This document shows, in pieces, positions 1 to 12,405 of a stretch of DNA of 64,000 nucleotides. Under the pieces are notes generated by a model that had not been told where the DNA came from, made no database searches, and saw only the letters and a program-made list of their open reading frames with translations. The stretch spans positions 651,001 to 715,000 of the forward strand of contig JAOTOM010005132.1 of the NCBI GenBank assembly GCA_034440615.1, read 5' to 3'. The stretch comes from Ashinkailepas kermadecensis. Taxonomy: Eukaryota; Arthropoda; Thecostraca; Neolepadidae. The first letter of the stretch is position 1. Each line of letters begins with the position of its first letter. A program made the position numbers and the translations under genes.

Positions 1-398
<398 letters not shown>

Positions 399-404
399 GT
401 TAAT

Positions 405-772
405 ATAAGTGTCGCCAACAGTGTCGACAGCAGCCGGTGATTGATAATAGGAGTGTGCCAACAGTGTCGCCAACAGTGTCGACAGCAGCCGGTGATGTCG
501 ATATATAGGAGTTTCCCACAAATTTGAAGGAAACAGGGGATGGTGATTTAAAAAAAAGGTTTGTAAAAAAAAGTGTAGTATAGGGAGTGTCGCCAACAGT
601 GTCGACAGCAGCCGGTGATGTCGATATATAGGAGTGTCGCCAACAGTGTCGACAGCAGCCGGTGATGTCGATATATAGGAGTGTCGCCAACAGTGTCGAC
701 AGCAGCCGGTGATGTCGATATATAGGAGTGTCGCCAACAGTGTCGACAGCAGCCGGTGATGTCGATCCAGCC
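405..772. repeat. 47 bp minisatellite, about six to seven copies
   Basis: Each unit carries GTGTCGCCAACAGTGTCGAC followed by AGCAGCCGGTGATGTCGAT and a short TATA run. Unit starts at 601, 648 and 695 give a 47 bp period. Copies at 405-500 are separated from the main block at 590-772 by about 90 bp of unrelated AT-rich sequence, so an insertion or local decay split the array. Confidence 0.95.
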
Positions 773-1082
773 GGAACATAGCTCAAACCAAGCAATGCTA
801 GTGATTATAAAAACGACATGTATTACCGTTGCATAAGGAAAATCCTGATAGCATACTTCCATAATGAAATCTGCTGTTGTTTCACGTCATTGTGCGGTGG
901 ACGGCCACGGGATGTCCGGTCAGCGACGTCGACTGTCGTTCCGGCTCATTGGTGACACACGGCCTGCAAGACAGATGGCCTGGTGCGCTGTCACAGGCCG
1001 CTGATGGTCGCCGGAAGTGGAGCCACTCGTCATCGGAGTGGACGCAGCCGGCCGGGTTGGGTCGCACATCGAATTGGCGGCG
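773..1082. other. Unique spacer between two minisatellites
   Basis: It is mixed-composition in the first 100 bp, then GC-rich. No domain is recognisable in any frame and no RNA gene was seen. Confidence 0.4.
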
Positions 1083-2043
1083 GCGGGGGAGGAGACGTGG
1101 GCGGTCCGCCGTCACCTGCCACAGTCGCCGACTGTACCCACCGGCTACACTGGCAGGGGGCCGGCGGGGGAGGAGACGTGGCCGGTCCGCCGTCACCTGC
1201 CACAGTCGCCGACGTACCCGCCGGCTACACTGGCAGGGTGCCGGCGGGGAGGAGACGTGGCCGGTCCGCCGTCACCTGCCACAGTCGCCGACTGTACCCA
1301 CCGGCTACACTGGCGGGGGCCGGCGGGGAGGAGACGTGGCCGGTCCGCCGTCACCTGCCACAGTCGCCGACTGTACCCGCCGGCTACACTGGCAGGGTGC
1401 CGGCGGGGGGAGACGTGGCCGGTCCGCCGTCACCTGCCACAGTCGCCGACTGTACCCACCGGCTACACTGGCAGGGGGCCGGCGGGGGAGGAGACGTGGC
1501 CGGTCCGCCGTCACCGCCACAGTCGCCGACTGTACCCGCCGGCTACACTGGCAGGGGGCCGGCGGGGAGGAGACGTGGCCGGTCCGCCGTCACCTGCCAC
1601 AGTCGCCGACTGTACCCACCGGCTACACTGGCAGGGGGCCGGCGGGGGAGGAGACGTGGCCGGTCCGCCGTCACCTGCCACAGTCGCCGACTGTACCCAC
1701 CGGCTACACTGGCAGGGGGCCGGCGGGGGAGGAGACGTGGCCGGTCCGCCGTCACCTGCCACAGTCGCCGACTGTACCCGCCGGCTACACTGGCAGGGGG
1801 CCGGCGGGGGAGGAGACGTGGCCGGTCCGCCGTCACCTGCCACAGTCGCCGACTGTACCCACCGGCTACACTGGCAGGGGGCCGGCGGGGAGGAGACGTG
1901 GCCGGTCCGCCGTCACCTGCCACAGTCGCCGACTGTACCCGCCGGCTACACTGGCAGGGGGCCGGCGGGGGAGGAGACGTGGCCGGTCCGCCGTCACCTG
2001 CCACAGTCGCCGACTGTACCCACCGGCTACACTGGCAGGGGCA
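1083..2043. repeat. GC-rich minisatellite, 79-81 bp unit, about 12 copies
   Basis: Successive GGAGACGTGG landmarks at 1091, 1172, 1251 and 1330 give periods of 81, 79 and 79 bp. Units differ mainly by G-run length and by CCCACC versus CCCGCC. The unit lacks stop codons in several frames, so it yields 300-415-codon open frames on both strands that are not genes. Confidence 0.97.
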
Positions 2044-2051
2044 CTGGAGGC

Positions 2052-3640
2052 TAGAGTTGCACCGCCACCATTGTGCCCGCTATAACTACACCGCCACCAG
2101 CGTGCCCGCTATAGCTACACCGCCACCAGCGTGCCCGCTACAGCTACACCGCCACCAGCGTGCCCGCTATAGCTACACCGCCACCAGTGTGCCCGCTATA
2201 GCTACACCGCCACCAGCGTGCCCGCTATAGCTACACCGCCACCAGCGTGCCCGCTATAGCTACACCGCCACCAGCGTGCCTGCTACAGCTACACCGCCAC
2301 CAGCGTGCTCGCTATAGCTACACCGCCACCATTGTGCCCGCTATAGCAGCACCGCCACCAGTGTGCCCGCTATAGCTACACCGCCACCAGTGTGCCCGCT
2401 ATAGCTACACCGCCACCCGCGTGCCCGCTATAGCTACACCGCCACCAGCGTGCCCGCTATAGCTACACCGCCACCCGCGTGCCCGCTATAGCTACACCGC
2501 CACCATTGTGCCCGCTATAGCAGCGCCGCCACCAGCGTGCCCGCTATAGCTACACCGCCACCAGCGTGCCCGCTATAGCTACACCGCCACCAGCGTGCCC
2601 GCTACAGCTACACCGCCACCAGCGTGCCCGCTATAGCTACACCGCCACCAGCGTGTCCGCTACAGCTACACCGCCACCAGCGTGTCCGCTATAGCTACAC
2701 CGCCACCCGCGTGCCCGCTATAGCTACACCCCTACCATTGTGCCCACTGCAGCTACACCGCCACCATTGTGCCCGCTATAACTACACTGCCACCATTGTA
2801 CCCGCTACAGCTACACCGCCACCATTGTGCCCGCTATAGCTACACCGCCACCAGCGTGCCCGCTACAGCTACACCGCCACCAGCGTGCCCGCTATAGCTA
2901 CACCGCCACCATTGTGCCCGCTATAGCAGCGCCGCCACCAGCGTGCCTGCTATAGCTACACCGCCACCCGCGTTCCCGCTATAGCTACACCGCTACCATT
3001 GTGCCCGCTACAGCTACACCGCCACCATTGTGCCCGCTATAGCTACACCGCCACCAGCGTGCCCGCTATAGCTACACCGCCACCAGTGTGCCCGCTATAG
3101 CTACACCGCCACCAGTGTGCCCGCTATAGCTACACCGCCACCAGCGTGCCCGCTATAGCTACACCGCCACCAGCGTGCCCGCTATAGCTACACCGCCACC
3201 AGTGTGCCCGCTATAGCTACACCGCCACCAGCGTGCCCGCTATAGCTACACCGCCACCAGTGTGCCCGCTATAGCTACACCGCCACCAGCGTGCCCGCTA
3301 TAACTACACCGCCACCAGCGTGCCCGCTATAGCTACACCGCCACCCGCGTGCCCGCTATAGCTACACCGCCACCAGTGTGCCCGCTATAGCTACACCGCC
3401 ACCAGCGTGCCCGCTATAACTACACCGCCACCAGCGTGCCCGCTATAGCTACACCGCCACCCGCGTGCCCGCTATAGCTACACCGCCACCAGTGTGCCCG
3501 CTATAGCTACACCGCTACCATTGTGCCCGCTACAGCTACACCGCCACCATTGTGCCCGCTATAGCTACACCGCCACCTTTGTGCCCGCTACAGCAGCACG
3601 GCCACCAGCGTGCCCGCTACAGCTACACCGCCACCAGTTC
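2052..3640. repeat. 29 bp minisatellite, about 54 copies
   Basis: The unit is GCTATAGCTACACCGCCACC plus AGCGTGCCC. Landmarks at 2102 and 2131 give a 29 bp period. Variants (AGCG/AGTG/ATTG/CGCG, TATAG/TACAG) are interspersed, not grouped, as expected from unequal exchange. Each unit contains the palindrome GCTATAGC. It directly follows the 80 bp array, so two unrelated arrays fill about 2.55 kb without a gap. Confidence 0.97.
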
Positions 3641-3714
3641 GCCTGCCTCGAGTGGCGGCTTGTGCATTCAATCAGCTCTATCACCTGGCCCACTCTGCAC
3701 TCTATTATTTTAGC

Positions 3715-4615
3715 CATGAAACCACCCCAGACTACTGCCACTAATGGAATCGGTGATGTTATGCTCCAGCGACTCATGCATGGATTTGGTCATGCACTTT
3801 TGGACATAGCTAACTCTAGCCTGTAAGCGTGGATTGCGCCAGACTTGTGGACACATGGCTAGTGTTATTCCGCTCGCCAAAACACCCTTTAGCAGTAACG
3901 CACGCTCTCCATCCCGGCTGCCATCGTTTATGAAGGTGGTTGAGCGCACTGTTCAGCGGCTGTTGACCCATTATTTCGACCGCAATCACTTGATGACGGA
4001 TATGCAGCACGGCCTTAGCAAGGGTAGGCAAACCGAGACAGCTTGAGCGTGGTAGCCGACAAAGTTTCAGAGGCCATCGCCGACGGACACGTTGCAGCTT
4101 TGGTTCTCCTCAACTTGTCACAATGTTTTGACGTTGTGTCACACCAGTGTTTATTGGAGAAAATGAGCTGATATGGCATAGACAGAGATTGGTTCGGGAG
4201 CTAACTAGGTAACGACAGTTATCACGTAAAGATTAGGACACCAGATGGTAGATACCGCAGTCAAATCTGTGAACCATGAAAACGGCATTGGAGTTCATCA
4301 AGGAGGCTCATTGAGCTACATTCAGCACACATTGTTCACATATGTTTTAGAACTATCCGTACCTAACAACATAACATTGGTGCACTAATCAGATTATACC
4401 CAGGTCTTAGCTACAGGAAGTAAAGCAAATATTATAGACATTGCAGCACAATTGGAACGTGCTTTGATTGCACTCTTTGGATGGTTTTTCCATAACAAAC
4501 TCAAAATAAACTGGTTCAAAACTAAAGTGGTAGTCTATGGGTCACCTGACATGCAAAAAAAACTATTCTTAAACTATCGATCAATTTCTGTGGAACACGC
4601 GCAAACGACTCGAGA
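3715..4615 (+). pseudogene. Decayed non-LTR retrotransposon reverse transcriptase (CR1/jockey group)
   Basis: A fossil RT domain is readable across several frames. The region before palm motif 1 reads NGIGDVML then VIPLAKTP. The fingers read RLPSFMKVVERTVQRLL, then LMTDMQHGLSKGRQTETA, matching the usual 'SLLP-SKVLER...QHGFRKG-STETA' pattern. Motif A reads LVLLNLSQCFDVVSH, and the thumb-proximal helix reads FGWFFHNKLKINWFKTK. The catalytic YADD is lost and replaced by a stop-containing stretch near 4380. There are several in-frame stops and frameshifts, so it is long dead. The endonuclease half is absent; upstream is the 29 bp minisatellite. The RT identity is well supported, the exact clade is not. 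Confidence 0.8.
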
Positions 4616-4625
4616 AAAGTAAAAA

Positions 4626-4756
4626 GTATCTGAGAGACGCTGGCGTCTGGATCGCCACCTTCGTTAAAAGTCTCTGAGTGACACTGGCAGCTGAATCGCC
4701 ACCTTCGTTAAAAGTCTCTGAGTGACGCTGGCGGCTGGATCGCCACCTTCGCTTAG
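4626..4756. repeat. 44 bp tandem repeat, three copies
   Basis: TCTCTGAGTG landmarks at 4671 and 4715 give a 44 bp unit ending in ATCGCCACCTTCG. It abuts the RT fossil and may be a satellite-like 3' end of that element or a later expansion. Confidence 0.9.
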
Positions 4757-5132
4757 CTGATCACGTCAGCGGCCTGAAGAAAAGCTGCATCGTTGCACTG
4801 GTTGCTCTGAGCCATGCCAGGAATGTTTTTCCCCGGGATTCTTTGAATGAAATGTGGTGAATTTGCGGTCGGTACTATCACCATCATAACATCCGCGCAT
4901 GGGTCATGTGGCAAAACACAGGCCAACCGGATGCAAACATGCTGGACTTGTGTCGCTATAGGCAGGGTCGTTACATACAGATAAGGGATCAACATATGCC
5001 AGACACTTTCCGAACACTTCATTGGTTAAATGCACGACAACTGATCAAGTACCACATAATATGCGCACTTCACACATCGAGCACAGCAATAACACCACGT
5101 CATATAAGCCACACGATAGCACAGCCCACCGA
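4757..5132. other. Unique sequence, no gene seen
   Basis: Short open frames on both strands lack recognisable domains, and no RNA gene was recognised. Confidence 0.4.
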
Positions 5133-5158
5133 TACACACACACACACACACACACACA
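5133..5158. repeat. (CA)n microsatellite
   Basis: Thirteen CA dinucleotides. Confidence 0.95.
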
Positions 5159-5319
5159 TGACGCCGGACACGCATCTAGCATCACACTGCCACGAATACG
5201 AGCCGAGGCAGGCAGGCGGCGACTCAATTACCGTCGTGTAAAGCACTGGAACCGGATCGACGCAGATCCCAGTTCGACGTCTTTCAAAAGTCAACTAAAA
5301 TGCAGAGTTGTTGGTTCGG

Positions 5320-5592
5320 TTCGAGAGCGTGACCCGTCGGACGTGGTGTGACCTGTGACCGGGGTGTGACCCGTGACCGGGGCGTGATCTATTGATCGAG
5401 TGGTCTGACACGCCAATTGTGACCTGTATTGATGGCTCGATGGCGTGACCTGTCAGATATGCCGCTGGCGTGCCACATGTGGCCGGGTGTGACCTATGAC
5501 CGGGGTGTCACCTGTGACCGGGGTGTGACCTGTGACCTGAGTGTGATCTGTTGATCGAGTGGTCGGACACCCCGAGTGTGACCTGTATTGAC
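5320..5592. repeat. GTGACC-rich nested tandem repeat
   Basis: A short GTGACC(T/C)GTGACCGGGG motif recurs. The phrase GATCGAGTGGTC recurs about 160 bp apart, followed both times by a GTGACCTGTATTGA block. This is a duplicated higher-order unit of about 160 bp built from an 11-20 bp subrepeat. Confidence 0.8.
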
Positions 5593-5750
5593 GACGGCTA
5601 ATCAGTATAGTGTGATAGAACTGTGAAATCCCTTGCCCCCGGTGTTTGTTTTTTGTTTTCTTTTGTTTTTGTTATCGTATTCGAAGTGTAAAATGAAAAA
5701 CCATACTTGTATGGATTGGTTGAAACAAATACATACATACATACTACATA

Positions 5751-5912
5751 CAAAGTGCGTTGATTTCTGAAACTCATTAGGGACCAATATGGACCCGGAG
5801 GCAATGGACCCATATGGATTGCAGGGCAATCCCATAGGGTCCCATATTATAAGATGACATTATTTATGGTAGCAAGGCCCCTCAAACGTATACAGATTGA
5901 CACCCATACGTG
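5751..5912 (+). mobile_element. hAT-like MITE, short family, copy 1
   Basis: A 162 bp element flanked by 8 bp near-duplications ACTACATA (5743-5750) and ACTACATC (5913-5920), 7/8 identical. The ends begin CAAAGTGCG and, read inward from the right, CACGTATGGGTGTC. The interior shares the GGCAATGG...ATGGATT...CCATAGGGTCCCAT core with the other copies listed here. No coding capacity. Confidence 0.7.
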
Positions 5913-6707
5913 ACTACATCATACAAACGATGGGTTGTGATGGCGGGCGGGGGTCACGATGCCGCCGCGGGCCGTGGCTTCGCCCTGGGCTTCTGTGTCG
6001 AGGCAGACGAGCACACACAGACCAACTCGCCAATGTGGGCGTCGCTCGATCACACCAGCCGGCAAATGTCGGCTCGTCTGCTTCAGCCTGGCGGCCGGCG
6101 TCATGCGTGCAGGCGACGTCGGCGTCGATGAGAATTGATGTTGCGGCGGCGCCCGCCATCACGGGACGGCCCGTCGGCGGCAGCCCGCGCCGGCGGCAGA
6201 TCTCATAACTGACACGGATGTTGGCCATTAGCGCTAACGGCCATTAGCGCTAACGGCCAGCCGACCCGGCCGCAACTCGCCGCAACGCCGCCGATTTGGG
6301 ATTCCACTCGCGCTCGCCGGCCTTTGAGAGCAAATAGCGGCCACCGCGGCAGGGGCCGGATTAACAAGTGACTCGTGGCGGGCACTTCGACTCATATTTG
6401 TGGCAGGCTTTCGAGCGAGGCGCAAAGCTGCTGCAATCGGCCTACCAGGGAATTATCGTGACCGCACTTTCAAAACCCATTGGTGTTCGATCGAATGCTT
6501 TGAACTCTGAACATGGGTGGAGGATCACCACAAAACAAAATGAAAACAAAGGAAGACAATGGCCGAGGCGGAGCGCACAAAATAATAACGCTTTCGCTGT
6601 GATTAAGTAAAAGTGAGTTGAAAATGTTATGAGAACTTCTCCTCCATACAGTTGGTTCGGCGGCAACAACATCAGCCTCGCACATGTTGGCCAAGTAGTA
6701 TCCAGCG
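5913..6707. other. GC-rich then mixed unique sequence
   Basis: Positions 5940-6360 are strongly CpG-rich and open in several frames, but no conserved domain is visible. A 16 bp palindromic motif centred on TTAGCGCTAA is duplicated in tandem at 6226-6262. The remainder to 6707 holds nothing recognisable. Confidence 0.4.
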
Positions 6708-6896
6708 CACGGGTTGATTTCGGAAAATTATTTTGGGGGAGGGGGCATAATACCTGCAGGCAATGGGCGCGCTGAAATGGATTGGTGGCACACTCCATAG
6801 GATTCCATGTTAAAAGTTGAAATGATTGGGTGCAAAGCCAACATTGCGGGGACACTTCCCCTCAAAAGTATCCCCCCCCCCCCCCCAGCACCCATG
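6708..6896 (+). mobile_element. hAT-like MITE, short family, copy 2
   Basis: A 189 bp element. The flanks are ATCCAGCG (6700-6707) and CTCCAGCA (6897-6904), 6/8 identical, consistent with an old 8 bp target duplication. The ends are CACGGGTTGATTTC and, inward from the right, CATGGGTGCTGG. The interior carries the shared core and a poly-C run near 6870-6886. Confidence 0.7.
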
Positions 6897-7261
6897 CTCC
6901 AGCATGTGTCTTGCTATTAAGAAGTCAATATTATGTTTATTTTGCAGTTCAGAAGCAGACCAGTGCATGCCTAATTGTTCAGCCCGGCAAAAGCTGTCGC
7001 TGTTGAAACTTCAATGACTGGACATTATAGCCATGCTGTATTGTTCGTCTGAAATGCTGGAATTTCCAAGGTATGGATATATTTGCACACTGTAAATAAT
7101 GCCATCCATTTACCAGGAAGGATAAGCAGTAGGATGCCAAGTAGTAGCATGCCTCCTTCAGAATTCCACACACTTTTCTGGATCGAAAAGTGCCTGGGTG
7201 AAGAGGCGCCCAAGGCAAAAAGAGCATACATTACACTCTTTTTGACATTTGTATTGATAGC
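6897..7261. other. Unique spacer
   Basis: No gene or repeat was recognised between the second MITE copy and the TTAA-flanked inverted repeat. Confidence 0.35.
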
Positions 7262-7265
7262 TTAA

Positions 7266-7330
7266 AGCCCGGTTCACACCGGCAAATTATTAGCGTTTTG
7301 TGAACGGAACGGAACGTAATCGGAACGTTC
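7266..7330 (+). mobile_element. Left terminal inverted repeat of a TTAA-flanked element
   Basis: The sequence immediately follows TTAA (7262-7265). It starts AGCCCGGTTCACACCGG and continues AAATTATTAGCGTTTTG and GAACGGAACGTAA. The same string, about 85-90% identical apart from a small insertion, occurs inverted at 13283-13354, just inside a second TTAA. TTAA target sites and inverted repeats are typical of piggyBac-type transposons; no transposase of that family was found between them. Confidence 0.65.
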
Positions 7331-7478
7331 TGAAAAGATAAAATGAACGGAATGGTTTCGTTCTTCGTTATGTTTGTTTTACGTTGGCTTTCAGCACGCC
7401 TGATTAAGCGTTTTACGGCGGATGTGACGCAATTTAGCTTGAATGCAACTTCTCAAGTATTTCTATTCTGGTTCTTTG

Positions 7479-7671
7479 CATAGGTGTAGGCTTCTGAAAA
7501 TTATTGTGAGGGCACAATACATGAAGACAATGGGCAGGTCCAACTGGATAGGGAAGCATACCACATCGGGTATGCTAGAATTGAATGTTCAAAGTTGAAA
7601 TTATTGGGGGAGGGCGGCAAAGCCATTATTGGGGGAGAGCCCTTCCAAAGGCATACAAAGCTACACCCTTG
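7479..7671 (+). mobile_element. hAT-like MITE, short family, copy 3
   Basis: A 193 bp element with flanks GTTCTTTG (7471-7478) and GTTATTTG (7672-7679), 7/8 identical. Left end CATAGGTGTAGGCTTCTG; right end read inward CAAGGGTGTAGCTTTG. This is the clearest terminal inverted repeat of the family. It sits inside the TTAA-flanked unit. Confidence 0.78.
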
Positions 7672-7679
7672 GTTATTTG

Positions 7680-8958
7680 CGTAAATATGGACATGTATTA
7701 GATTAGCGTCGTCGCCCGTACGCCAAGAAGAACGCAGACTTTCTGCTGTTTTCGTCCTTGGATCTAGCCCAGAACCGCCTATTCGTAGGCTATGGATACG
7801 AGAGTCGAATGGAGTCGTATGTCGTGGCGAATATGTAGTCCTCATGCAAGATGCCAGAAGTCCCCACTTCCTCCCTCGGTGGCACTCATGTCCATGGGAC
7901 ACCGGAATTTTGCATATCCCTTGCCCTTGGTCAAATTCTGATTCCGCCGCTGCACTGGTTGGTACACAACTGGCTGGTAGCAGGAATGCATCTCCGCTGC
8001 CAGCTGTTCAATCCGAAGTTTGCGCGGCACGATGCGGCATTGTTGAGCGACCTTGAACCAGAGTCAACCAGCGGGGAAACACGGACGCCCAGTTCTAAGC
8101 CAGGGGCCAACGCTCCCAGTCAGGCCGGCGATCGGTGCGCCTTGGGTGCGGCAACTGATTAATTTTCGGGTTGAGGCTGTTTTTTAGAGCGCATGTGTAG
8201 GGCATCTCACAGGTCCTTCAATTTGGCGGATTTGGAATTCAGTGCGAGACGGGGAAAATATAGCCAATAAGAGCTAATAGAAAATGCTGAATAATACCGT
8301 CGGACGAGTGCTCTGCTCCCATTAGCCTAGATCTCAAGCATACCTTTTTCTTGGAATTTTGAGACGGAGTTACAAAGATATCTAAATGCCTCAAACATAG
8401 TAAATCTTTCGTTCTGCGCATGCGAATTTCGCGCGCCCGTATGGTGAAAATTGGCTCGGCGGAACTTAGTATTTTGATAGCTCCGTGGTTCTAAGCGTGC
8501 GATGGTGCGGGTGGATGGGTTGTGCGCGGCTATGTATCCGATTCAAATCATCGATTGGAAATTTGTATGCATTTATGCATTAAGTTTTCTTTTTATGGGA
8601 AGGCGAATTGCAGGAACAATCTTGTAATGCATTGAAGTGGCTGGTCGTTCTCAATATTGAATGTGCATACTGATAATCAGTTCCCACAGGACGCATCATC
8701 GTGGTGCACGCCTACTACCCCACTTTCTACCTGGCATAGGTATACCTAGTTTCATATATCTGGTCCACGCGTCAAACTTATTCAAGGTAAACCAAACATT
8801 GGAGACCAGGATCCTATCAAAAATACCTCAATAGGAAAGTCAACTTCGATGACCTGTGCCTAGGTGTCCTAGGGTAGCTTCACTGTAAGAATTCATGGAG
8901 ATTATGAAAATATCATAAGACAACAATTTCCACACTAACTCCTGTTTCCGTGCAGATC
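7680..8958. other. Unique sequence inside the TTAA-flanked unit
   Basis: There are no domains, RNA genes or tandem repeats I can support. Short open frames around 7842-8162 look non-coding and lack recognisable motifs. Confidence 0.35.
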
Positions 8959-9430
8959 TTTTTTTTTTTTTTCTTCTTTTTTTTTTAAATTCCCCTACCT
9001 ATTAATAGGTAGGCAGGAGTGCCCTTCCATACCCGTGCGACCTAATTACGTTAGATTCCAGGGATGAGAAGTAGGTCATGGTAAGCAAGTCAAGTTAGGT
9101 CACACCACTCCCCGCTCCTGTTTCTTGCTGGACAGATCCTGCCACCAGATATTAGTAAAAGATGTTCCTGAAGCCTTCTCAGACAATTAGCAATGCTAGT
9201 AACGTCTTCGAGGGCTCCAGAAAAAAAACTGCTATAGGTGTTAATGGGGAAATAATATAAAATCCCTAATCTTGCACGTACATCTCCTAAACTATTACTA
9301 CACTAAGGAGAAAGGAGAAAGGACAAACGAAGTATGAAGAAAGAAGAAAGAAAGAAAACATGATACTTAACGAAAATATCCGAATAAGACAACAAGATCA
9401 CCATGCATAGCACAACCTTATCACCGACAT
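8959..9430 (-). mobile_element. Probable 3' UTR and poly(A) tail of the LINE
   Basis: On the minus strand the coding remnant ending at 9431 is followed by AT-rich, non-coding sequence. This ends in an A-rich tract (T runs at 8959-8986 on the plus strand) preceded by GGTAGGGGAATTT. A terminal A-tract is what target-primed reverse transcription leaves, so I place the 3' end of the LINE here. The boundary is inferred; no clean target-site duplication was identified. Confidence 0.6.
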
Positions 9431-12405
9431 TCATTGGACAAGTTCATATTTTCTAGTAATGTTTTGCCTGATGTGTTTTTTCAAAATGATTTTACTTCTA
9501 GGTACATCTTCAATTGTATGGAAGTGAGAGCAGATTATTTTATTCCAGGCTTTTGGTGCAATAAAGGGTAATGAAAACATCCTGTAATTGATATCAGAAA
9601 AGGGTATTTGAAAGTGTTGTCTAACTCTGAGGCCACCTTCTTGATGAAGTTGAAACATATCAGAAAGAGGTGCTGGTAATGAGTGATTTAGAAAACCTAG
9701 CATGATGTAAATGCCTTGTTCATCAATTATGTCCAGAAACTTAAGAACTCTATGCTTGATAAACAATTCATTTGTATGGTATAAGTAAGGTTTCTTGTCA
9801 ACAATCCTAATAACACGCTTCTGCAACTTAATAATCTTGTCAAGCTTAGAGTGGTAAGTACTTCCCCAGACAACAGCACAGTAATTTAGATATGGCAGTA
9901 TTAGAGAATTATACAGAAGAAGCAATTCACAAGTTGATAGAAAGTACCTAGATTTGCCTATAATACCAATATTTCTGCTAATTTTTGAAGAAATGGCATT
10001 GATATGGCTTTTCCACGTCATGTCTTCATCGATTAATACACCTAAATATTTTATGCAGCCTTGTAATATTAGAACTATTTATTTTTACATGAAGGTCATC
10101 ACATGGTTTCCTGGAAAAAAATTTGATATCCAGTCTTATCAGCATTAAGCGATAATCTGTTGGTATGAAACCATGCAATTATTTTGGGTATTACCTCATC
10201 TACTTTAGTTTGTAACTCAAAATGATCATTAGCTGTAATAGTTATGGCTGTATCGTCTGCAAAGAGGTAAAAGCTAGGTAAATTGGAAACATTGCAAAGA
10301 TCATTAATGTACAGAAGAAATAGCAGAGGTCCAAGAATCGAACCCTGAGGAACACCTATTGTGATATTTAATGGTTGGGAGAGGGTGTCATGTATCTTGG
10401 TTCTTTGGGATCTATTTGATAGGTATGAGTTTAACAGTTTATATATATTTCCCCTAATGCCAATAAAGTAAATCTTTTGTAACAAAATGCTGATGCTGAC
10501 AGTGTCAAAGGCCTTTTTCAAATCCAGATACAGGGTACAAACTAATTTATTATTTATAAGGGCTTTAGTCACTTCATTATGCATCAGAGCAATTGGCATG
10601 TATGTGCTATGTTTTTTTCTGAAACCAAACTGCAGTGGGTGTATGATATTATTTTCATTTAGAAATGATGATACACTAATGTGTATTAATCTTTCCAGCA
10701 CCTTCGAAAATATTGGTAGCAAAGAGATTGGCCTATAATTAGTAAATTTATTATTTTCCCCTGATTTATATACAGGAATTATAACTGCAGATTTTAATGC
10801 ATCAGGGAATATTGCAGTGCTCAGACAAAGATTGAAGAAATATGTTAGATGTTGCAAAATACTTCGATATGTTCCAAGCAAAATTTTTGTGCTAATTTTA
10901 TCCATACCTCCACCCACAGGGTTCAAAGACTTAACAATTTCTTCAATTTGAGCTTCATTAACAGAAGGAATATTGTTAATGCTGGCATGAGTAGGCTGTG
11001 TAAGGTAATATAATGGGCTATTGTGTGCTGCAGGTATATTTTTTTCCAATTCACTACCTATCGTTGAAAAAAAGTATTGAATTTATCAGGTATTTGTTCA
11101 TTTACACAGGTAGCCCCAGAGTTATCAATAAAGCACCTTGGGGAACTGTTTGCAATTCATTCTTGTTTATAATTTCATTCAAATACCTCCATGTTTTTTT
11201 GCCATCACCTTTGCTGTCCTGGAATGCCCTCTTGTAATATAATCGTTTTGCATCCCTAAGCACATTGCAAAGCATGTTCCTATACATTTTGTATTTATTT
11301 TCATTCAATAAAATTATATTCCTAATATATTTTGCATAAAGTTTATTTTTGTATTTATTGAACACAGAAGTGCAGGGGTTACCCATGGTTTAATTGGATT
11401 CTTTCTTCTACTGGGTGTAAAAGTTTTAGATAATTTTGTAATACCTGTTTCATATGCCTTAATAAGTTTGTTGCATGCTTGATTAGCATCAGTTTCATCT
11501 TGAAAGCCTTCCAAGTTGCTGATGAGGTGATCATTTAATTCACTGATTTTATGTTTATCAAAGACTGTCACTGAATGTCTTGTTATATTTGAACTTTCAA
11601 TTAATGACAGATTAAGAAAAACTGGAAAATGATCTGATAAATCATGAAGTAGCATTCCTGAATTGTTAAAGACATTAACATCATTGATAAATATATTATC
11701 CAAAAGGGCATCTGATTCATTACAAATCCGGGTTGCTTTTGAGATGGTTGGGAAAAATCCATAAGAATTGAACAAATTCATAAAATTAAGTGTAGGTTTA
11801 TCAGAGTGATATTTCAAAAGATTGTAATTGAAGTCCCCTGCTATGACACATGTACATTTGGTGTTTTCCAATGAGTCAAGTATTTTTTCCAAATAGTCCA
11901 TAAATATAGTGTGGCTCAGACTTCGAGGTCTATACATTTCCCCTACTAGGAATCTTTTCGCTGGTACACCCAACTTCATTTTGATTTCCAGAAAACTTGT
12001 CTCAAAATGATCACTCTCCAGGTCTTTTCATTCCCTAGCCTCATATCTATTACTTACATATATTGCTGTACCTCCACCTTCGCCTTCTTTTCTACTAGAT
12101 GAAAAGAGATTATAATTTTGTAGACTAAAGTATTGTTCTAAATCTTTCTTCAACCATGTCTCTGATACACAAATAACTGACTAATCAACTTTAGAGCTTG
12201 CTAGAAAATTAACAACTTCATCAAATTTATTCTTCAGGGATCTTGCATTGATATGAAGTACTGAGAATCCAGCATTACAGTTAAGTGGTTGAGGTAGGGT
12301 ATAATATGTACATTGTGACAATATAAGTTCATGAGGAGGGTACTTATCATTCAAATCATTCCCTAGTAATTCCAATGTAGCTCCCGCAAGTTTGAACCTG
12401 CTCAT
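9431..12405 (-). pseudogene. Non-LTR retrotransposon (CR1/L2/Daphne-like), endonuclease plus reverse transcriptase, broken
   Basis: Read from 12405 downward, the apurinic endonuclease starts at VLHINARSLKNKFDE. It continues ICVSETW, GGGTAIYVS, GDFNYNLL and ends LSDHFPVF (the catalytic His region). The RT follows with YRPISLLPIFSKVLERL, PLQFGFRKKHSTY, motif A LYLDLKKAFDTV, GVPQGSILGPLLFLLYIND and an intact catalytic FADDT near 10255. The C-terminal domain reads IKYLGVLIDEDMTWKSHI and LPYLNYCAVVWG. Damage includes in-frame stops at 12181-12183 and 12028-12030. Frameshifts lie near 11345, 11125, 11060 (T/A homopolymer) and 10090. The motifs are well preserved despite these lesions, so the copy is fairly young but cannot encode an intact protein. 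ORF1 was not recognised upstream of 12405. The general group is secure, the clade name is tentative. Confidence 0.9.

Noticed and set aside
877..2230. Long open frames of 345-415 codons rich in Arg, Gly and Pro
   Set aside because: They are produced by the stop-free 80 bp and 29 bp minisatellite units in all plus-strand frames.
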